Source of the DNA: CAIXSE01 sp040769125
GTDB lineage: Bacteria > Actinomycetota > Thermoleophilia > UBA2241
NCBI GenBank assembly: GCA_040769125.1
Contig: JAXGLO010000001.1
Coordinates: 1,674,001-1,738,000 of the forward strand
DNA length: 64,000 bases
Direction of reading: 5' to 3'
Shown: positions 24,663 to 32,550 of the stretch, in pieces
Layout of the letters: each line of letters opens with the position of its first letter
How positions within the stretch are numbered: the first letter of the stretch is position 1
Notes under the pieces: generated by a model
The model's database searches: none
Told to the model about the DNA's origin: nothing
The model's input: the letters and a program-made list of their open reading frames with translations, nothing else
Position numbers and translations under genes: made by a program

Positions 24663-25979
24663 TCAGCCGGAGACGGGCGCCGGAATCGGTTCGCCGAGGC
24701 CGATGCCTTCGTACTCGAGCCCAGCGGCTGCAGCGGCCTCCGGATCGAGCTGATTACGACCGTCGATGAGCAGCGGCCGGCGCATGCGCGCCGCCGCGTC
24801 CGCCCAGTCGAGCCGCGCGAACTCCGGCCACTCCGTGACGAGCACGGCCGCGTCGGCATCCTCGAGCGCTTCCATGGGCGCGCCCACAAGGGTGACTCCC
24901 GGGAAGAGCGGGTGCACACCGGGGGCGAGCATGGGATCGTAGGCGCGCACGTTGACGCCCTCGTGCACGAGGCGACCGGCGAGCACGATGGAAGCAGCTT
25001 CACGGAGATCGTCGGTGTGCGGCTTGAACGTGAGGCCGAGCAGCGCCACGGTGGTGCCGCGCAGCTTACCCAGGCGAGCCGCCAGCTTGCCGACGACGCG
25101 GCGCTTCTGCAAGGCGTTGACCTCGATGACCGCATTGAGGAGCTGGAAGTGATAGCCGGTGTTGCCGGCGAGCTGCTTGAGCGCCTGTACGTCCTTCGGA
25201 AAACAGGAGCCACCGTAGCCGATGCCGGCCCGCAGGAAGTGCGGCCCAATGCGATGGTCGAGGCCCATGCCGTACGCGACGGTGCGCACATCGGCGCCGA
25301 GATGCTCGCACACGTTGGCGATCTCGTTGATGAACGAGATCTTCGTGGCGAGGAAGGCGTTCGACGCGTACTTGATCATCTCGGCGGTAGAGACGCTGGC
25401 GCGCACCACCTCGGCGTCGATACCGCGGTACAGCGCCTCCACGTCATCTCCGTCCTCATCGCTGAAGGACCCGATAACGATGCGATCCGGCTCGAGGAAG
25501 TCCTGGACGGCAGCGCCCTCGCGGAGGAACTCGGGGTTTGAAGCATAGGTGATGCCGCTCGCGCCCATCGCCTCGAGCTCAGCTGTTATCTTGTCGCCGG
25601 TGCCGACCGGGACCGTGCTCTTCATGACCAGCAGATGCTCGCCGCCACGCGCCGCGATCTCACGAACGGCGTGCTTGACGCGCGAAAGGTCGGCGTCGCC
25701 GGAAACCGACGGCGGCGTGTCGACGGCGATAATGAGGATCCGGCAGGACGCGACCAGCTCGTCGTAAGAAGTGGTGAAAGAGAGTCGCGAGGCGTTGTCG
25801 TCGATCAGCTTCTCGAGGCCGGGCTCGTAGATGGGCACCTCGCCCCTCTTGAGGCGAGCGATCTTCTCGGCATCGAGATCCATGCAGACGACGTCGTGGC
25901 CGACGTGGGCGAAGCACACCGCGGAGACAAGGCCGACATACCCGACGCCGACGACGCCGATCGAGGGGGCGGAATCCAT
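24663..25979 (-). CDS. ugd: UDP-glucose 6-dehydrogenase
   Basis: Oxidises UDP-glucose to UDP-glucuronate with NAD. The Rossmann motif GVVGVGYVGL is at the N terminus, NPEFLREGAA and the catalytic GYGGSCFPKD (Cys259) in the middle, and LTFKPHTDDLREA near the C-terminal domain. A GTG lies 12 bases upstream, but GGAGG touches it directly. The ATG at 25979 is chosen because the SD is then about 10 bases away, giving 438 residues. It is the first gene of the ten-gene operon ending at hpf. The product UDP-GlcA is a precursor of acidic wall polymers. Confidence 0.94.
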   Translation of the reverse strand: MDSAPSIGVVGVGYVGLVSAVCFAHVGHDVVCMDLDAEKIARLKRGEVPIYEPGLEKLIDDNASRLSFTTSYDELVASCRILIIAVDTPPSVSGDADLSRVKHAVREIAARGGEHLLVMKSTVPVGTGDKITAELEAMGASGITYASNPEFLREGAAVQDFLEPDRIVIGSFSDEDGDDVEALYRGIDAEVVRASVSTAEMIKYASNAFLATKISFINEIANVCEHLGADVRTVAYGMGLDHRIGPHFLRAGIGYGGSCFPKDVQALKQLAGNTGYHFQLLNAVIEVNALQKRRVVGKLAARLGKLRGTTVALLGLTFKPHTDDLREAASIVLAGRLVHEGVNVRAYDPMLAPGVHPLFPGVTLVGAPMEALEDADAAVLVTEWPEFARLDWADAAARMRRPLLIDGRNQLDPEAAAAAGLEYEGIGLGEPIPAPVSG

Positions 25980-26022
25980 ACTGGGATGCACCTCCGTGTA
26001 AAGGGAAGAGCGAGTGTGGCGA

Positions 26023-26031
26023 AGTTTACCA
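26023..26031 (-). promoter_or_regulatory. Candidate extended -10 promoter of the ugd-hpf operon
   Basis: Minus-strand TGG-TAAACT, an extended -10 element, lies 44-52 bases before the ugd ATG. No good -35 is seen. It is placed at the right distance for a short UTR that includes the SD. Confidence 0.45.
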
Positions 26032-26045
26032 CAGCGTCCCGCGAG

Positions 26046-26171
26046 AGCCGCCGCCGGGCGCGCGGGAGCGGTTCAGCGGCCGCGGGCGTGGGTACTCCCG
26101 GCGCAAGCCAGCCGCCGCCGGGCACGTGCAAGCGGCTCAGCGGCCGCGGGCGCGCGCCAGAGCCTCCCGGC
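26046..26171. repeat. Imperfect direct repeat (about 60 bp, 64-bp period) covering the ligase gene 3' end
   Basis: Two copies start at 26046 and 26110 with AGCCGCCGCCGGGC, and share TCAGCGGCCGCGGGCG and CTCCCGGC. Five mismatches fall in the first 43 bases. The second copy contains the stop and last codons of the O-antigen-ligase gene, so this looks like a local tandem duplication of that gene's end. Confidence 0.75.
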
Positions 26172-28188
26172 TGAGGCGGTCCTGGGGATTGAGGGCCAGG
26201 GCGCGCTCGAAGGCGGCGGCGGCGGCCTCCCGCCGCTGGTACACGTTGAGCAGCAGCAGGCCCTCGTTGTAGTGAACGGCCGCACGATCCGGCTGCAGGC
26301 GGCGGGCACGGCGCAGAACGGTGATCGCCTGGCCGCTCTCGCCGAGGCGCCGCAACACGAGCGACTGCGTGATCAGCGGATCCACAGCCAGGGGGTTGCT
26401 CCTCGCCGCCCGCCGCACATGCTGCAGCGCCGCGGCCGCATCACCGGCGGCCGCAGCGGCCACTGCGGCCTGCTGAGCGCGCGCCGCGCGATACGGAAAC
26501 ACCCAGCTCACCGCAAGAAGGAGGAGCATCGCCGTCACGACCACGCGCCAGGGCCAACCCACGACACGAAGCCGGCGAAGCTCTCGCACGGTCGTCGCAC
26601 CCTCCCCCCCTCGCGAAGGGAGATCGACCTCCGGCGACGACGAGGTCGCGCCACCGGCCTCGCGCCTCGTCGAGAGGTACGAAGCACAGGTAGCGGCGAT
26701 GAGGAAGAACGCGGCGCCGATGGCCGCCATATCCCAGTCCCAGTCCCACGACATGTGCACCACGAAGGCCACGGCGGCCGCCTGCAACGCCGCGAGGAGC
26801 GCGCGCAGGGGATCGCCCCGGCCGGCGAACGGATTGCCCATAGCGGCGGCGAGGATGAGGGCGATGGTCGCGGCGAAAAGCCCGAGGCCGACCACGCCGA
26901 GGCCGCTGAGCACGTTGAACCACTCGCTGTGCGCGTGCTTGACGACGCCTTCGTCGTCGCGGAAGCGCTCGTGCGTGAATACGAAGGTGCCGGCGCCGGC
27001 TCCCAGCAGACGGTCGTGAGCCGACTGCTGCAGCGCCTCGCGCCAGAGCGGCGGCCGGCCGGTGTTCATGGAGGCCAGCCGGCTGACGCCCTCTTCTGAC
27101 TTGGTCTCGTCGCTGTCGGCGAAGAAGGTCCGTGCCCGCTCGGCGACCCAGTCGGTCCCTCCGCGAGCCTGGATATAGCTCGCGGAGACGCCGACGACGC
27201 TGCCGGCGACGAGCACGATGATCACCGCGCCGGCCACACGACGCGACCACGCCGGCCACACGACGCGTCGTTGCAGCATCGCCACGGCGAGCTGCAGCAC
27301 GGCCGCCAGCGCCATGGCCGCCAGCGCGAGCCGCAGAAGCGCATGGCCCTCGAGTGTACGCAGGGCGGCGTCCTCGGTCGCCGCGAAAAGGGTGCCTCTG
27401 TCGCGCACCAGCCAGAGCGCGACCGTCGCGGGAGCCACCGTGGCGACGAGGCTGAAGAAGCTCGCCAGCCGCGTCGTCGTAAGGGCGAAGTAGACGAGAA
27501 GGCAGACGGCCAGGGCGAGCCAGCCGCCGCGCGAAAGCGTGAAGAAGAACGTAAAGAACAGGAGCGTGGCGCCGGCGGCGACGAGAAAGCGCCAGACCGG
27601 CGCGAGACGCGCGTCCGCGGCCGTCGCCACAGCCACCGTAAGCCCCATCACCATGAGCAGCGCCAGGACATTCCAGTACCCCACCGGGCTGTCGAGTCGC
27701 GCGTACGTGTGGGCGTGCGTCACGACGTCCGGCAGGGCCTTGCCGAGAAACGCGTAGCCGGCGACGGCGACGCACACGAGCACGAACCCATAGCCCACCA
27801 TCTGCAGATGCAGGCGCCGTGCGGGAACCACGCCGACGACGGCGGTGACCGCCAGATAGAAGGCGGCGAGATTGAAGGCGTCCCAGCTCAGGTCTGGCCC
27901 GAGAGACCACAGGACCGAGAGACCGGCCCAGAGAACGAACGCCCCGAACGCGCCCAGCGCCACGAGAAAGATAGGCGACGGCCGGCGCGTACCGCCGGGA
28001 AGCCAGAGCAGCACGGCGGCGAGCACCAGGCACGCGATGACGACCGGAGCGCTGCGCGTCAGGATGTAGCCGCCGGAGAGGAAGGCGAACAGAGCCACTG
28101 CGCCCAGCATCATCGTGTGCGGAGCCGCCGACAGAGAGCGCCAGACAGCGCCGGATCGCTCCGGCAGCATGTTTACCGTTTCGTCCAT
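26137..28188 (-). CDS. O-antigen ligase/polymerase-family membrane protein with C-terminal TPRs
   Basis: 683-residue polytopic protein. Roughly a dozen hydrophobic segments fill residues 25-510. The large periplasmic loop ends in the Wzy_C-type motif around GAGAGTFVFTHERF and HAHSEWFNVLSGLGVVG, where the histidines match those needed in WaaL/Wzy enzymes. After a last membrane segment (about 545-563) the end (about 575-683) forms tetratricopeptide-like helices (AAALQHVRRAARSNP, AAFERALALNPQD). Polymerisation or ligation of a lipid-linked surface glycan at the outer face of the membrane is the likely role. This fits the sugar-nucleotide operon downstream and the LCP genes nearby. The ATG is only seven bases from a TATACT box. 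Confidence 0.82.
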   Translation of the reverse strand: MDETVNMLPERSGAVWRSLSAAPHTMMLGAVALFAFLSGGYILTRSAPVVIACLVLAAVLLWLPGGTRRPSPIFLVALGAFGAFVLWAGLSVLWSLGPDLSWDAFNLAAFYLAVTAVVGVVPARRLHLQMVGYGFVLVCVAVAGYAFLGKALPDVVTHAHTYARLDSPVGYWNVLALLMVMGLTVAVATAADARLAPVWRFLVAAGATLLFFTFFFTLSRGGWLALAVCLLVYFALTTTRLASFFSLVATVAPATVALWLVRDRGTLFAATEDAALRTLEGHALLRLALAAMALAAVLQLAVAMLQRRVVWPAWSRRVAGAVIIVLVAGSVVGVSASYIQARGGTDWVAERARTFFADSDETKSEEGVSRLASMNTGRPPLWREALQQSAHDRLLGAGAGTFVFTHERFRDDEGVVKHAHSEWFNVLSGLGVVGLGLFAATIALILAAAMGNPFAGRGDPLRALLAALQAAAVAFVVHMSWDWDWDMAAIGAAFFLIAATCASYLSTRREAGGATSSSPEVDLPSRGGEGATTVRELRRLRVVGWPWRVVVTAMLLLLAVSWVFPYRAARAQQAAVAAAAAGDAAAALQHVRRAARSNPLAVDPLITQSLVLRRLGESGQAITVLRRARRLQPDRAAVHYNEGLLLLNVYQRREAAAAAFERALALNPQDRLSREALARARGR

Positions 28189-28195
28189 TATCGCT

Positions 28196-28201
28196 AGTAT
28201 A
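28196..28201 (-). promoter_or_regulatory. -10 element of the ligase gene
   Basis: TATACT on the minus strand, seven bases before the ATG at 28188. With normal geometry transcription would begin at or one base from the start codon, suggesting a leaderless mRNA. A TCACGTGA palindrome lies about 10 bases upstream; the -35 is poor. Confidence 0.5.
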
Positions 28202-28253
28202 CGTGTGGAGCCTCACGTGACGGGTCGAATCGGCCGTCTGGCGGTATCGGTCG

Positions 28254-28289
28254 CCAGCAGTGGCGGCCGCCAACGGCGGCCACTGCTGG
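28254..28289. repeat. Inverted repeat in the divergent ligase/LAFTG promoter region
   Basis: CCAGCAGTGG (28254-28263) and CCACTGCTGG (28280-28289) are perfect complements, and the GC-rich interior can pair further. It lies between two divergent starts, so it may be a regulator site or a 5' UTR hairpin of the plus-strand gene. Confidence 0.65.
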
Positions 28290-28305
28290 GTGGGGCGTAA
28301 AGTCT

Positions 28306-28322
28306 GGCGGCCGCCGGCTGCC
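28306..28322. repeat. 17-bp sequence repeated upstream of prfB
   Basis: GGCGGCCGCCGGCTGCC is identical to 10728-10744. Both copies lie 20-40 bp from a gene start in intergenic DNA. Confidence 0.6.
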
Positions 28323-28349
28323 GGGTGAGAAGCGAGGGGGGGTGAAGCT

Positions 28350-28718
28350 ATGAAGTCGAAGCTCATCGCCGCCGTCATCCTTGCGCTCGTGCTCGCCCTC
28401 GGGTTCTCCGCGGTGGCGGGCGCCGCCGTGCCGCAGAGCACGATCGACGCGATCATCAAGGACGCCGCCGACGGCACGATCGACGGTAACTGGACCGACG
28501 CGGAGATCCGCGCGGCGCTGGCCTTCCTCGAGAAGAACCCGACGTACAAGCAGTACGGCGATACTCTAGGGGCGCTTGAGGATTACCTCGCTAGCGAGCG
28601 GGATCCGGGCGAGCGGGCAGGCGAACTCGCCTTCACCGGAGGAGAGATCTTCGCGATCCTCGCCGCCGGTGCCGGGCTCGTCGGAAGCGGCGCGCTACTG
28701 CGCCGCCGCCACACCTGA
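28350..28718 (+). CDS. Small secreted protein with LAFTG sortase anchor signal
   Basis: 122-residue surface protein of unknown function. Residues 1-26 form a classical signal peptide (MKSK followed by a hydrophobic core, cleavage near AGA-AVP). The mature part is short and helical (residues 28-90), rich in Asp, Ala and Glu. The end is a sorting signal: LAFTG at 93-97, a hydrophobic helix, and RRRHT. LAXTG is the preferred motif of class E sortases of high-GC Gram-positives. The start ATG has GGGGGG upstream. It stands alone on the plus strand between a glycan ligase and the LCP genes, and ends in a strong terminator. No sortase gene is in the window. Confidence 0.82.
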   Translation: MKSKLIAAVILALVLALGFSAVAGAAVPQSTIDAIIKDAADGTIDGNWTDAEIRAALAFLEKNPTYKQYGDTLGALEDYLASERDPGERAGELAFTGGEIFAILAAGAGLVGSGALLRRRHT

Positions 28719-28745
28719 CCGCGCCGCACCGACACCAGCTGCATC

Positions 28746-28778
28746 GAGGCGCCTTCCCCGCTCCGGGGAAGGCGCCTC
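28746..28778. terminator. Strong bidirectional terminator
   Basis: GAGGCGCCTTCCCC and GGGGAAGGCGCCTC form a perfect 14-bp stem (15 with the inner G-C) around a 3-nt loop. TTTT follows on the plus side a few bases later. It separates the LAFTG gene from the convergent LCP-like gene and overlaps the latter's stop codon. Confidence 0.9.
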
Positions 28779-30474
28779 ATCTCGTTTTGCGAGAAAGAAC
28801 GTGAAACGTGACGAGTCGAGGCGCCCGGTCGTCGCGCAACACGCGTGCAGAGGGAATCCCCAGATCCCCGGCCAGCGAGAGAGCTGCGGCACGCATACCC
28901 CCATGGTAAGTCACGGTCACGCCCGGCCTCGCCGGGGCCTCGGCCCGCGCCAGGAGCTCGGCCTGATACCCCCACACGCCAAGCCACGCGAGAGCGCGGC
29001 GCGCAGCGCGACCCGACGGCCCGACAATGCCGACGGTCGTGTTACGGCGCCCGGCGAACGAGAAGCCAAGCTGGGTCGAGGCGAGGCGAGGCGCGAGCGC
29101 ACCCGGCCAGCAGCTGCGCACAAGCGTGGCGACACCCGCGGCGGCGGCGCGACGGCGGCGGTCGTCCCGGCTCTCCGCCGCTCGCACCGCCCGCCCTGAT
29201 GCCGACGAAACCGTGACGGTCGTCAAGGGCGAGACGGGCATCCTGCTCTCGCGAATCGCCGCGGAGACGACGGCGGCCGGCGACGCGGCCGGCGAGCCGG
29301 GTGAGGCGCTGGGAAGTGGATCGCTCAAGACGGTCGGCAACCCCTCCTGGAGAAGGACGCCGGCGAGCTCCCCCAAGGCGGCGGCCGCACGTGTCGCTCC
29401 GCCGGCCGAACGCACTTCGGCCGGCGCCACGTACATCGCCAGCGGGGGCCTCACACGAATGGCGCGAGTCGTCCTGGCGACGAGCCCCTGCCAGGACGCG
29501 ACCGTCAGAAGGTCCACCGCGACCGGTCCGCCGGCCGAGCGCCGCAGGCGCCGGCGGACCTCGTCGCCGTACACTCGGGCAGTACCGGGCGCTCCGCACG
29601 CCACGACCAGTACGCGTGCCGGCTGAGTCACATGTCGCACTACAGGTTTCAAGGAAAGCGACTTGCCGCCCAGCTCCACAGCCAGGCGCACCTGCTCGAT
29701 GGCGGCCTCGTCCAGGCGCAGCGACCTCGCGGCCCGGCAATGGGCGGCCACCACTGGCAGCGCGATCACCTGGATGGCCTCCGGCTCGGCGGTCTGTAGC
29801 GCCGTCACGACCCCCGTGATGTCACGCAGACGGAGATTGGTCTGTACGTGCCCGAACCCGAGCACGTAGTTGGTGACGGCGACGACCTTGAGATCCTCGG
29901 GCAGGCGAGGCACGCCCGTGACAAGGCTGATGTACTGGGCGGACCATGCCCTGCTCAGGCCGTCACGAGCAGTCCAGGCCGCCTCCACGGTGCGCCGATG
30001 CCGCAGCGACGCCCGCGCCTCGCCGGCAGGCGCCAGCAACGCCACGACATGGCGTAAGGCGTGCTGATCAAGGACGACGTAGCCATCGATCTGCACACCG
30101 AGGGCCTGTGCCAGCGCGGTTGACGCGGCCTCGGGTCCGTCTTCGTCGAGAGCACGCTTGAGCGACGTGAAGCCGGCACCGGGCACAAAGCCCTCAGTGG
30201 CAGGGTGCACGGTGGCTGCCAGCACAGCCAACCGCTCGTGATCGACATGGAGCCATACGACGGCCGAGCAGGTACTCCTGGGGCCTCCCTGGGCGAACAC
30301 CGCAACGTCGATCGGTGTCTGCAGCGCCGCCTTCACCGGCGGATCTGAGCCCATCACCGTACGACACGGCCCAGGCATTGCCAGCAGGATCACGACGGCG
30401 AGCACCACCAGCACGCCCATGAGGAGGGCAGACCACGCGTCGAGGCGCCTCAGCACCACGCGCAGTCGCTTCAC
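28777..30474 (-). CDS. LCP-like membrane protein with LytR_C domain, apparently lacking catalytic residues
   Basis: 565 residues, membrane anchored by one N-terminal segment (about 12-33). Residues 50-270 resemble the LytR-CpsA-Psr core in layout (IDVAVFAQGG, then a helix ALAQALGVQIDGYVVLDQHAL that parallels the LCP GLPINHYVETDF helix). However, the RSD motif and the RxRxDxxGDxxRxxRQ helix of active LCP enzymes are not seen. Two LytR_C-like segments follow, the last at about 475-560 (TTVGIVGPSGRAARRA). Its GTG start overlaps the stop of the intact LCP gene (GTGA). It may be a partner or regulator of the active enzyme. The distant assignment is my inference from motif order. Confidence 0.6.
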   Translation of the reverse strand: MKRLRVVLRRLDAWSALLMGVLVVLAVVILLAMPGPCRTVMGSDPPVKAALQTPIDVAVFAQGGPRSTCSAVVWLHVDHERLAVLAATVHPATEGFVPGAGFTSLKRALDEDGPEAASTALAQALGVQIDGYVVLDQHALRHVVALLAPAGEARASLRHRRTVEAAWTARDGLSRAWSAQYISLVTGVPRLPEDLKVVAVTNYVLGFGHVQTNLRLRDITGVVTALQTAEPEAIQVIALPVVAAHCRAARSLRLDEAAIEQVRLAVELGGKSLSLKPVVRHVTQPARVLVVACGAPGTARVYGDEVRRRLRRSAGGPVAVDLLTVASWQGLVARTTRAIRVRPPLAMYVAPAEVRSAGGATRAAAALGELAGVLLQEGLPTVLSDPLPSASPGSPAASPAAVVSAAIRESRMPVSPLTTVTVSSASGRAVRAAESRDDRRRRAAAAGVATLVRSCWPGALAPRLASTQLGFSFAGRRNTTVGIVGPSGRAARRALAWLGVWGYQAELLARAEAPARPGVTVTYHGGMRAAALSLAGDLGIPSARVLRDDRAPRLVTFHVLSRKTR

Positions 30475-32540
30475 TTCACACGCTTGAAGGACGTTGCGAT
30501 GCCCATGATCACGTCATTGGAGAGCTCGTTGTCAAGGGTATTGACCACCCAGTAGAGCGTCCCCTTCTTCCTCCAGGCGACCATATGGAGCCTACTCCCC
30601 TGGTAAAAGAGCAGGTACCGCCTGCCGTTGACCGTCTTCGAGCCGCTCGGATTCGCGATCGCTGGCGGGTTGAGCCAGCGAATCGCCTGGATGCCCCAGT
30701 AGCCGCCCTTGGCGGTCTTCGCCACCGCCACCGCCGCATTCACCCTGCGACCCGCGGTCGTATTGATGCGGTACCGGTAAAACTCCTCATACGTTGAACC
30801 CGAGCACCAGACCGTGGGCCTCATGAGGGGCAGCGGCGTCTTGCCGGCGAGGGTCTTCCATTCGGAGACGGCGTAGTCGGCCGCTTTCTGCAGCGTCTGT
30901 GCGGGCTCCTCCGGAGGCGTGACGGCGAGCGAGCCGGTGAACGACGATGCGATGAACACGCTGATCCCGTCGACCACGCCCGGCGTCCGAGTAACGACCT
31001 TCACTACTGACGGGGAGAAGAGCGTCGCCAGGACCTCGGCCTGGACGGAGAGGTCTTCGGGCGCGTAGATCGTAGTGACCGTCTCGGGGAACTCAGGAAC
31101 GTCGGGCCCGACCTCCGCGACGTAACCCAGCTCGCTGAGCTGCGTGGCCGCCGATGTGGCCAAACCATCGATACCGCTGCCGTTGTAGACGCGTACCGGG
31201 TACATGCTCTTCGTGACGGCGGGCCCCTTGGTCTTGGAATTCACTGCCTCAGGCGCCCGTCGCGGCTGCGTGAACTCGGCCACGGCGCGATCGATGTCGG
31301 CCTGTGAAGGAACCACGTACGAGATGCCGTCGATCATCGGAGTAGCGCCCTCCATGTGGACGGTGTTGACCTTGGACGTATTCACCTGGAAGACGAGCTC
31401 GGCCAGCGGCTTGATGCGGCCCAGGGAGTCGATGTCCGAAGTCGTCTGGGCGGTGATCGCCTTGATCAGCCGCACGACCTTCCTCCAGTCCCCGCTCCAG
31501 CGCCCGGACTGCCGCTGCATCTCCGTGAGAATGAGCTGCTGTCGCCGCATGCGGTTGAAGTCGCCCTGCTGGTCATGGCGAAACCGCGCGAGGTCGAGCG
31601 CGTGCTGACCGTCGAGCAGCTGGTACCCGGGCAACTGGTTGATGGACTTCCAGCTGCTCTCCGGCGGATTGTAGTAGCGGCGGTCGACCGGCACGTACAC
31701 GCCGCCCAGAATGTTGACCACCCGCGCGAAGCCGCCAAAGTCGGTCTCCACGTAGTGGTTGATGGGCAGGCCGGTCAGGGTGGAGAAGGCTCGCACCGCA
31801 CCCGCCGCGCCCCCGTACGTGTAGGCGACGTTCATCTTGTCGAAACCGACACCGGGGATCTCGATCCGCAGATCACGGGGCACCGAGAGCATCGAGATGC
31901 TCTTCGTCTCCGGGTCAAGACGCAGCAGGATCTGTGTGTCAGAGCGCCCGTGGTCTCCGATCTCTTCTCTCTTGTCGGTGCCGATCAGCAGGATGTTCAC
32001 CGGCTTGCTGGGCAGTGCCGGGCGCAGCTCGCGCCTGACCTTCTCTACCGTGGCCTTGACCTCGGTGCTGCGGTCGCCGACCGTGCTCACCGTGCCGTTG
32101 ACCCAGCCCAGCGCCAGGCCGGGCGCGACGAGCGTGGTTATGACGACCAGCAGGCCGAACGACTTGATGAAGAGGCTGCGGCCGAACGCCAGATAGGCGC
32201 TCACGACGGCGAGAATAGTGAGGGCCGCCGCCGGCAGGCCCACGAGCGCCCATTCCGGCACCCTGCCCGAGCTCTGAGCCAGGTCGTACGCAGCCGCGAA
32301 GTTCGCCGGCATCTCACGTCCGTAGAGCCACACAAGAACCCCGGCCGTCGCCACTACGGCCAGTACGACCAGGACGAGCAGCCAGCGCCGCACGCGGGAG
32401 CCACGCGAGCCCTTCCGGCGCTCCACGCGGCGCACAGCAGCGCCCGGCACGGCCTGCTCATGCCGCCCGGCGGCATCGACCCGGCGCACCGGCTCGTCCT
32501 CGCCGACCCTGTAGACGCGGTACTCCGTGCCTCCGCCCAT
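30471..32540 (-). CDS. LytR-CpsA-Psr (LCP) family glycopolymer transferase
   Basis: Attaches lipid-linked anionic glycopolymers to peptidoglycan on the outside of the membrane. Three N-terminal membrane segments (about 54-74, 97-117, 124-146) precede the LCP domain. That domain starts at NILLIGTDKRE and has GRSDTQILLRLD and MLSVPRDLRIEIPG. The phosphate-binding helix ARFRHDQQGDFNRMRRQQ supplies the arginines. A LytR_C domain (VRVYNGSGIDGLATSAA) follows, and a further C-terminal region of about 180 residues with no clear family. Three membrane segments instead of one is unusual. ATG 32540 has GAGGT seven bases upstream. It lies 10 bases after murA. Confidence 0.9.
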   Translation of the reverse strand: MGGGTEYRVYRVGEDEPVRRVDAAGRHEQAVPGAAVRRVERRKGSRGSRVRRWLLVLVVLAVVATAGVLVWLYGREMPANFAAAYDLAQSSGRVPEWALVGLPAAALTILAVVSAYLAFGRSLFIKSFGLLVVITTLVAPGLALGWVNGTVSTVGDRSTEVKATVEKVRRELRPALPSKPVNILLIGTDKREEIGDHGRSDTQILLRLDPETKSISMLSVPRDLRIEIPGVGFDKMNVAYTYGGAAGAVRAFSTLTGLPINHYVETDFGGFARVVNILGGVYVPVDRRYYNPPESSWKSINQLPGYQLLDGQHALDLARFRHDQQGDFNRMRRQQLILTEMQRQSGRWSGDWRKVVRLIKAITAQTTSDIDSLGRIKPLAELVFQVNTSKVNTVHMEGATPMIDGISYVVPSQADIDRAVAEFTQPRRAPEAVNSKTKGPAVTKSMYPVRVYNGSGIDGLATSAATQLSELGYVAEVGPDVPEFPETVTTIYAPEDLSVQAEVLATLFSPSVVKVVTRTPGVVDGISVFIASSFTGSLAVTPPEEPAQTLQKAADYAVSEWKTLAGKTPLPLMRPTVWCSGSTYEEFYRYRINTTAGRRVNAAVAVAKTAKGGYWGIQAIRWLNPPAIANPSGSKTVNGRRYLLFYQGSRLHMVAWRKKGTLYWVVNTLDNELSNDVIMGIATSFKRVK

Positions 32541-32550
32541 CGCCGTAACC

